Positions 55,598-61,659 of a stretch of 61,659 nt of DNA are shown here, in pieces; position 1 is the first letter of the stretch; every line of letters begins with the position of its first letter. Below the pieces are notes generated by a model. It was not told the origin of the DNA and did no database searches. It saw only the letters and a program-made list of their open reading frames with translations. The DNA is from Nonlabens xiamenensis (GTDB lineage Bacteria; Bacteroidota; Bacteroidia; Flavobacteriales; Flavobacteriaceae): positions 1 through 61,659 of the forward strand of contig NZ_RMVE01000008.1 of NCBI RefSeq assembly GCF_003865345.1. Reading direction: 5' to 3'. The translations under genes were made by a program, and so were the position numbers.

Positions 55598-55923
55598 TCA
55601 CCATGTAAATCCATAAATTATTTCTATTCTAATTGATTTTGTTGCTGATTTAAATGTGATCTAAGGGTTTGTTTTGTCTTTAGAATACTATTTACTTGTT
55701 CCTCACTCTATAACCTTGTTTTAGCCTTTAAAACGCATTGGTAGAAAATCAATTGATGTTTCTATATAAAATGTACCTAACTGGCCTTTCCTTAATCCGA
55801 AATATTAAATCATTTGTCGAATAGTTTAAACAAAGCATTTTATAAAATAAATATGTTCAGGTCGATCTATTACTTTTGCCCGTTAACCATTGTTAACACC
55901 TCTTAGTCTTATAACCTCCCCGT
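55598..55923. other. intergenic region before giant secreted-protein gene
   Basis: 326 bp, very AT-rich. It holds the -7 element TACTTTTG at 55871-55878. No small gene or other repeat was recognised. Confidence 0.5.
55871..55878 (+). promoter_or_regulatory. -7 element TACTTTTG of the giant secreted-protein gene
   Basis: An exact TAnnTTTG match 45 bp before the ATG at 55924. There is no clear TTG at the usual distance. Confidence 0.45.
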
Positions 55924-58900
55924 ATGAGAATTTTTACTTTTAATTGCATTTCACGACTTTCCACCATTTCGTCTTATATATCTATTCTTGTTTTTCTACT
56001 GGCATTTCCTCTGTTGGCATCTGCCGATGGAACACGGCAAGCATCACCCGCCGCCGATCCTAATAATCCCAGTGAACCAAATAATGGAACTGCCCTTTAT
56101 ATGAGAAGGGGTGAAGTGGGAGCTTACATTAATGCGCCAAATGAGAACCGGTTGCGGTTCACTATTGCCGATGCGACCATAGAGAATCTTTACTTTGGTC
56201 TCCAAGTTCGCCAAAGGAATGCCGCAGCAAATAATCCTATTGTAAATGCCTCCTACTATTACGGTATTTATGACGAATCAGGAACTTTGGTTGCGGGAAG
56301 GGCACCAGGGGTCGGGCCTGTCGGTGGATTGTCAGGAAGATTTGATAACGGTGCTGGTGCTAATCCTACGGCCGCTTCTCCAGGTTATACAGATGGATAC
56401 CTACCTGCTTATAATGGTCCAAATGGTGTGGATGGTACAACCAATGGGTATGTTCCTTTAATTTTTGACCCTACTACGAACGGTGATTTTTATATCGAAT
56501 TTTATGCCAGTGTTGATGGTGGTGCTAGTGCTCTAACATTTGTAGATGGAGCTGGAAATACTTTCCCTCCAGTACTTTTCGTTCCTTATTTTGATTTTAC
56601 GGTGGTCAATACAGCTCCAGCAACTCCTACGGCAATACTAGGTCGTGTCTGGTCCGAGAAGTGGAGTTTTATTGCCTATGAATTAGATGATGTACCGGAT
56701 ACTACTGGTGCGGGTGGAACTAATAACCCAAGTATTGTCCCAAACCCTAGTTTAAATGCTTCTGTAGAAGGTACTTATTTTGCATTTACCGATGATGGTG
56801 TAATTGTACAAGTAGATTTTCAGGACGGTTTTAGACCGCTTGCATATGAACTTGCCATGAATAGGTTTGGGGTGGTTGATGACGACGATGATCCAGCCAA
56901 TGATTTTGAGGTGACAAGGAGGTCTGTAAATCGACCTACAGGTCTCGCTCCTGATTTGAGTAATGGCTATCCGGTATTTCTTTCCAGTCCCGATACCAAT
57001 GTTTTTACTGTCCAACCGATCGGGCAACCGGCTATCACTGGGGATGTTTATGGATGTCCCGGAAATTATTTTATTCCTTATTTCTTGGATACGCCTGGGG
57101 ATATTGCATTGTTGTTGGATTTAAACGGAACTCCAGGCTACCAGCCTGGAAGTTCGGATAGGACCTTAGAGGACTTTGATATACCTGCCGGAAACAACGT
57201 GCTGACTTGGGATGGATTGGATGGATTGGGTAACCCAGTTGCTGAAAATCTGGATATTATGCTGGAGCTTTTCTCCTATAAAGGTCGTACGAATGTCCCC
57301 ATGTATGATGCCGAATTTAACTTGAATGGATTAGTGATTACTTCTATTGATCCCGTTCTTCAATCAAGAAATATCTATTGGGATGATACTCAGCTCACTG
57401 CCTTTGATACCACTGGCGGAAATGGCTGTGTGGATGCTACAGATAATAATGGTACAAACTCAACTGTAGGTAACTTTGCAAGACTTGACCTGTTAAATGG
57501 TCAAGTCGGTCCATTGCATGCGTGGGATGGTTCCAATCCAGATAACTCAGTTCCGGCACCAGTTGGACCAGCAGAGGGAACGAATACACCCAATTTGCTT
57601 TGCGATGACTATGGTAATAATCGTGTGATCAACACCTGGTTCTATGGGGCTATCACACAATCCCCAGTTACTTCCGTGAAAGTTCCTACTTGTGATAATG
57701 ATGGTGATGGTATCGATGATTTTACAGATATTGATGATGATAACGACGGTATTCCCGATGCTATCGAATTAACTGATGTCATAGGTCCTGACCCGCTTGG
57801 AGATGAAGACGGTGATGGACTATTTAATTATTTAGATTTTGAAGAGCCTTTCTTTGTTGATGCTAATAACGACGGTGTTAGTGACAACTATGATCTGGAT
57901 CAAGATGGAGTCATTGACCAGTTTGATCTTGATGCTGATGGTGATGGAATACCTGATAATGTTGAGGCTCAAACGACATTGGGATACATACCCCTGGCTT
58001 CTTTATCCGATTCAAATGGTGATGGTTTACTAGATACTTATGACCCCACCTGTGATGGTACCGCTGGACCAGCTCAAACAGGTAATGCTATTTCTGGTTT
58101 TACAACCGGAGGTAATGAAGATGTTTCACCAGCACTAGGTACTCCCGAAGCTGCAGGAACTGCTGCCACTAATGCCAATGGCGTAAGGATTAGAAATTCC
58201 GGAGCTGCTGGAGAAACGCCTGGACCATTACAACTCTTTTTTGGTCAAGGACTTCCAGCTGGAACGACTATTTCAATCAGCATAGCCAGAGATATTGGAG
58301 TTAATGATTCTGTCGACATCATAGCTGGTGGTACTACCCTGTCGGGTTTCAATACAGCTGGCCCAAATGATCAATATGTGGTAACTACCTTGGTTACCGC
58401 AGCGCCTACTAATGAGATCCGATTCGTTTTGAACAATGGAGGGTTTAGAATTGGCGGTGTATCCTATAGTTTTACACCTGCCGTCTGTGTAGATGGCGTG
58501 GCCTTGACACCCATTGATACTGATGCTGATGGTGATCCAGATTATCGGGATACCGATAGTGATAACGAAGGTGGTGACGATACCATGGAGGCGGGCTTAA
58601 CCCTTTCAGGTGATGATGTCGATCGTGATGGATTGGATGACAATGTGGATGCTACTAATGGACCTAACGATCCTAATGGTGCTATCAATGATCCAGAGGT
58701 ATTACCAGATTCTGACGGTGATCTTAATGCTGGTGGAGATGTAGATTTTCGCGATGCGACTACGAGTATAGATACAGATGAAGACGGGGTTTTTGATAAC
58801 GTAGATATTGATGATGACAATGATGGAATTTTGGATATTGTCGAGTCCCGTGGATTGGGCGATCCATCACAAGACAACGATGGTGATGGAATTCTAAACT

Positions 58901-61659
58901 ATCAAGATGCCGACTTTTGTACCTTAAATGCGCAGGGAGTTTGTGCGTTGCTTGATAGTGATAACGACGGAATTCCAAACCACCTTGACCTGGATTCAGA
59001 TGGTGATGGTATTCCAGACAATAATGAAGCCCAAACAACTTTAAGTTATATTGACGGGTTGGTCAATGATGCCAACAGTGACGGTATTCCAGATGTAACG
59101 GCCAATGGTTTACCCACGGCTTATAATTTCAATGGTGACGAACTTGGGTTGTTGCCAGTTAATACGGATACGGTAGATCTTCCTGATTATTTAGATCTTA
59201 ACTCAGATAATCAAGGTGGCAATGATACGGTTGAAGCTGGATTCACCCTGACTGGACTGGATGACGACGGTGATGGATTGGATAATGCCATAGATCTAAC
59301 CACCGGTTATGCTGATGCAAATGGTTCAATCAATGATACAGCTTTATTACCAGATACAGATGGTGACCTCAATTCAGGTGGTAACGTAGATTTCCGTGAT
59401 CGGTCATTGCCGAACGATGCAGATGGTGATGGGGTCAATGACATTGATGATCTTGATGATGATAACGACGGGATCACTGACATCACAGAAGGTTTTGAAT
59501 TTTTTACAGATAATACAGCGACTTGTACTGGGCAAGAATACGTTTTTAATGGAGGAACTTTAATTGCTGGAACAGCTGGGCAGGTAGGCGCTCGTTATAG
59601 ATTTTCTAATGTTCGCCCAGCATTAGGTGGAAATCCAGCCGTTGATGCCATCGTAGAAATCACTCAACGTTCGGCGGGTACTAGCTTGGTAAACATAGAT
59701 AATGTTACTGGAGATGCAAATGCTTGGCAACCAGTTCTTGGATATACTTCGGCGGCAGTAGGTGATCTGACCATGACCTTCAATATCCAACTGGTAGAAA
59801 CTGGAACGACGACCTTAACTACCGTTAATAGAATTGGTGGTTTTATTCAAGATATAGATAGCGATGGAACCGGTCGGATCAGAGAATTTTACAGATTAAG
59901 AAATTTGGTGGGGTATTCTTTAAACGAGCCTACCAATGTGATTGCCACTCAATTACCAGATGGTGTCACTACACAATTCAGGGCAGATGGAACAGGTTCT
60001 GCGCCGATAGAACCTATAGATACCAATCCAGCCTATAAGGTATTCTTCCAACGACAGGATGTTAATCAATTCCAATACGTCATTGGTGTTTCCAAAAATA
60101 TCAATGTTGCCCAAAACAGATTTTATAGCGTTCAGTTTGATGAATGTGTGATTGATGATTTTGGAGGCACACCTACTGTGGTAATTATCAATGCGCCAGA
60201 CACGGACAATGATACAATACCCAACCATTTAGATCCAGATTCAGACGGTGATGGTTGTAGTGATACGGCAGAAGCGGGTTATGTGGACGCTTTCGCGAAA
60301 GCGGACGAAGACGGAATATTGGGTAATGCAGCTCCAGAATCTGTTGATGCCAATGGTTTGGTGACATCTGGAGAAAATGGAGAAGGTTACACCGTTCCTG
60401 CAGATGCCAACGGAAATGGAATTTATGATTTTCTGGAATCTGGATTTGCTGGTGCTTGTAGTACGCAATTGGAGATTACAAAAACAAGTACCTTTAATCC
60501 TGCAACGGGAATAATTTCCTATACCTATGCTGTAGAGAATGTAGGCTCTAGCTTTGCTTTTGATGTGTCGGTAACGGAATCTGCTGGAATTTTTACAGGT
60601 AACAATACGCCCATACCATCCCCAGTATATGCATCAGGTGGAACGGATGAAGATGGCGAGGGTGATTTAATTGATTTACGCCCTGGAGCAATAGCTACTT
60701 TTACGGCTACCTATACTATTAATCAAGCTGATATTACTGCGGGTCAGGTAGATAACCAGGCGATCGCTAATGCTACAGACGACAATGGTGATCCTATTTC
60801 AGACGTATCTGATGATGGTGATGATGCTGACGGCAATAGCACTGATGATGTAACAGAAACAGTTTTTGCTGTGGGAACCATTAATGGTCAGGTTTATAAT
60901 GATCAAAATGGTGATGGGGATCAAAATGGTGCTGAGCCGAATCTTGCTGGGGTGTCAATAAATATTATTGACGCTGGTGGCACAACTGTGGCAACGCTGA
61001 CTACTGCAGCTGACGGGACGTATGTAACGCCAAATTTATTGGTGGGGAACTACACTGTTGAAATTGATGAGTCTACTATTCCGCTTGCTGGTTCATTGGC
61101 ACAAACCGAAGGAACTAATCCAACCAGTGTATCTGTTACAGATGGAACAAATAACTTTGAAGAATTTAATGGATTCCAACAACCTATTGTCAGCATCAAC
61201 GACATCACCCAAAACGAAGGTGATGCAGGTACGACCAATTTTGACTTTACCATTAGTTTGAGTAATCCTGTAAGTACACCTACCACGGTAACTTACACGA
61301 TCGCCGACGGTACGGCCCAAGAAGCTGGTATTGGTGCGGGTAGCGATGATTACGATAATCCTGCCACTCTTACGGTAACGATCCCTGCCGGATCAACTAC
61401 CGCTACGGTCAGTGTTCCAGTAAATGGCGATACGACAGTAGAGCCTGATGAGACTTTTGACATCACATTGAATACGACCAATAATGGTACGATCAGCGCG
61501 ACTGACAATGTAGGTACGGGAACGATTACCAATGACGATGCCGTTGTGGTCAGCATCAACGACATCACCCAAAACGAAGGTGATGCAGGTACGACCAATT
61601 TTGACTTTACCATTAGTTTGAGTAATCCGGTAAGTACACCTACCACGGTAACTTACACG
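55924..61659 (+). CDS. giant secreted protein with TSP3, DUF11-like, SdrD-B-like and Calx-beta domains (3' end outside window)
   Basis: An open frame of 1912 codons without a stop, running off the right edge. Signal peptide with cleavage near ASA34. Residues 35-590 are beta-rich and of unknown fold. From about 592 to 1190, and again near 1430, come TSP3-type calcium loops (DNDGDGIDD, DIDDDNDGIPD, DSDGDGIPD), alternating with two beta-sandwich inserts. About 1515-1650 is DUF11/DUF7507-like (FNPATGIISYTYAVENVG), about 1654-1752 SdrD-B-like (GQVYNDQNGDGDQNGAEPNLAG), then Calx-beta repeats of 120 residues. Such proteins are surface or matrix adhesins, often T9SS substrates with a C-terminal sorting domain beyond this window. 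The palindrome at 60288 lies in frame. Confidence 0.9.
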   Translation, partial: MRIFTFNCISRLSTISSYISILVFLLAFPLLASADGTRQASPAADPNNPSEPNNGTALYMRRGEVGAYINAPNENRLRFTIADATIENLYFGLQVRQRNAAANNPIVNASYYYGIYDESGTLVAGRAPGVGPVGGLSGRFDNGAGANPTAASPGYTDGYLPAYNGPNGVDGTTNGYVPLIFDPTTNGDFYIEFYASVDGGASALTFVDGAGNTFPPVLFVPYFDFTVVNTAPATPTAILGRVWSEKWSFIAYELDDVPDTTGAGGTNNPSIVPNPSLNASVEGTYFAFTDDGVIVQVDFQDGFRPLAYELAMNRFGVVDDDDDPANDFEVTRRSVNRPTGLAPDLSNGYPVFLSSPDTNVFTVQPIGQPAITGDVYGCPGNYFIPYFLDTPGDIALLLDLNGTPGYQPGSSDRTLEDFDIPAGNNVLTWDGLDGLGNPVAENLDIMLELFSYKGRTNVPMYDAEFNLNGLVITSIDPVLQSRNIYWDDTQLTAFDTTGGNGCVDATDNNGTNSTVGNFARLDLLNGQVGPLHAWDGSNPDNSVPAPVGPAEGTNTPNLLCDDYGNNRVINTWFYGAITQSPVTSVKVPTCDNDGDGIDDFTDIDDDNDGIPDAIELTDVIGPDPLGDEDGDGLFNYLDFEEPFFVDANNDGVSDNYDLDQDGVIDQFDLDADGDGIPDNVEAQTTLGYIPLASLSDSNGDGLLDTYDPTCDGTAGPAQTGNAISGFTTGGNEDVSPALGTPEAAGTAATNANGVRIRNSGAAGETPGPLQLFFGQGLPAGTTISISIARDIGVNDSVDIIAGGTTLSGFNTAGPNDQYVVTTLVTAAPTNEIRFVLNNGGFRIGGVSYSFTPAVCVDGVALTPIDTDADGDPDYRDTDSDNEGGDDTMEAGLTLSGDDVDRDGLDDNVDATNGPNDPNGAINDPEVLPDSDGDLNAGGDVDFRDATTSIDTDEDGVFDNVDIDDDNDGILDIVESRGLGDPSQDNDGDGILNYQDADFCTLNAQGVCALLDSDNDGIPNHLDLDSDGDGIPDNNEAQTTLSYIDGLVNDANSDGIPDVTANGLPTAYNFNGDELGLLPVNTDTVDLPDYLDLNSDNQGGNDTVEAGFTLTGLDDDGDGLDNAIDLTTGYADANGSINDTALLPDTDGDLNSGGNVDFRDRSLPNDADGDGVNDIDDLDDDNDGITDITEGFEFFTDNTATCTGQEYVFNGGTLIAGTAGQVGARYRFSNVRPALGGNPAVDAIVEITQRSAGTSLVNIDNVTGDANAWQPVLGYTSAAVGDLTMTFNIQLVETGTTTLTTVNRIGGFIQDIDSDGTGRIREFYRLRNLVGYSLNEPTNVIATQLPDGVTTQFRADGTGSAPIEPIDTNPAYKVFFQRQDVNQFQYVIGVSKNINVAQNRFYSVQFDECVIDDFGGTPTVVIINAPDTDNDTIPNHLDPDSDGDGCSDTAEAGYVDAFAKADEDGILGNAAPESVDANGLVTSGENGEGYTVPADANGNGIYDFLESGFAGACSTQLEITKTSTFNPATGIISYTYAVENVGSSFAFDVSVTESAGIFTGNNTPIPSPVYASGGTDEDGEGDLIDLRPGAIATFTATYTINQADITAGQVDNQAIANATDDNGDPISDVSDDGDDADGNSTDDVTETVFAVGTINGQVYNDQNGDGDQNGAEPNLAGVSINIIDAGGTTVATLTTAADGTYVTPNLLVGNYTVEIDESTIPLAGSLAQTEGTNPTSVSVTDGTNNFEEFNGFQQPIVSINDITQNEGDAGTTNFDFTISLSNPVSTPTTVTYTIADGTAQEAGIGAGSDDYDNPATLTVTIPAGSTTATVSVPVNGDTTVEPDETFDITLNTTNNGTISATDNVGTGTITNDDAVVVSINDITQNEGDAGTTNFDFTISLSNPVSTPTTVTYT
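60288..60303. repeat. 16-bp iterated palindrome (7)
   Basis: Exact copy inside the giant protein gene, read as DAFAKAD near a TSP3-like segment. Confidence 0.95.
61189..61659 (+). repeat. 360-bp Calx-beta coding tandem repeat (second unit cut by window edge)
   Basis: The unit starting GTCAGCATCAACGACATCAC at 61189 recurs at 61549. Over the 111 bases visible in the second copy I find a single change (T to G at 61629). The unit encodes 120 residues with VSINDITQNEGDAGTTNFDF and a Calx-beta type strand order. It continues beyond the window. Confidence 0.93.

Noticed and set aside
57700-60480. CRISPR-like or tandem DNA repeat in the giant gene
   Set aside because: The periodic GATGGTGATGG-type strings are explained by Asp/Gly-rich calcium loops in frame; there are no uniform spacers.

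Overview
The window looks like a chromosomal segment of a marine-type member of the Flavobacteriaceae (Bacteroidetes). Supporting signs are the tuf/secE/nusG/rplKAJL/rpoBC proteins, the DUF6443-type Rhs and SprB/TSP3 surface proteins, promoter elements of the form TTG-N17-20-TAnnTTTG, and almost no Shine-Dalgarno sequences except a very strong one before rpsU. Genus is inference only. A 16-bp palindrome (CGCTTTCGCGAAAGCG) recurs six times exactly and once imperfectly.

Layout. (1) 1-12.7 kb, minus strand: a polymorphic-toxin style Rhs/YD-repeat locus. A truncated SpvB-like gene is followed by a full SpvB/YD protein, then a 1504-residue Rhs protein with a Sec signal, a cysteine-peptidase-like C-terminus and a lipoprotein neighbour (candidate immunity). 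Beyond it lies an orphan rhs-CT cassette with a different, JAB-like C-terminus and a second lipoprotein. The cassette shares a 756-bp, indel-free, roughly 97 % identical block with the main gene and abuts an IS transposase remnant. (2) 12.8-22.7 kb: a complete, divergently arranged type II secretion/type IV pilus-like system: a minus-strand operon (GspG, prepilin peptidase, GspE, GspD, GspL-like, GspM-like) and a plus-strand operon (lipoprotein, GspC/PilP-like, GspK-like, two minor pseudopilins, GspF). It sits directly upstream of, and co-oriented with, the Rhs locus. (3) 23-41.7 kb: mostly housekeeping and metabolic genes: an S74 tail-fibre-like protein, a YdjM-like membrane protein, a PA2169-family four-helix protein, an OmpA lipoprotein, acs, an XRE membrane regulator, an ACMSD-like amidohydrolase, a CBS-like enzyme, DUF2851, PspC, a K+ channel, an AGCS amino-acid carrier with a SprB plus lipoyl-like extension, a ComEA-like HhH protein, an acyl-CoA dehydrogenase, rpsU, xerC and hpf. 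(4) 41.8-55.6 kb: tRNA-Thr/Tyr/Gly/Thr, tuf, tRNA-Trp, secE, nusG, rplK, rplA, rplJ, rplL, rpoB, rpoC and a DUF3467 gene, ended by a clear terminator. (5) 55.9 kb to the right edge: the first 1912 codons of a giant secreted protein with TSP3-type calcium loops, DUF11-like and SdrD-B-like domains and near-identical 360-bp Calx-beta repeats. It is still open at the window end.

How it fits together: regions 1 and 2 could form an export-plus-toxin module, because the Rhs protein has a Sec signal and the adjacent system is a two-step (Sec then T2SS) machine. That link is inference from synteny. Region 4 is the conserved translation/transcription super-operon, with several hairpins placed where expression of its parts could be tuned.
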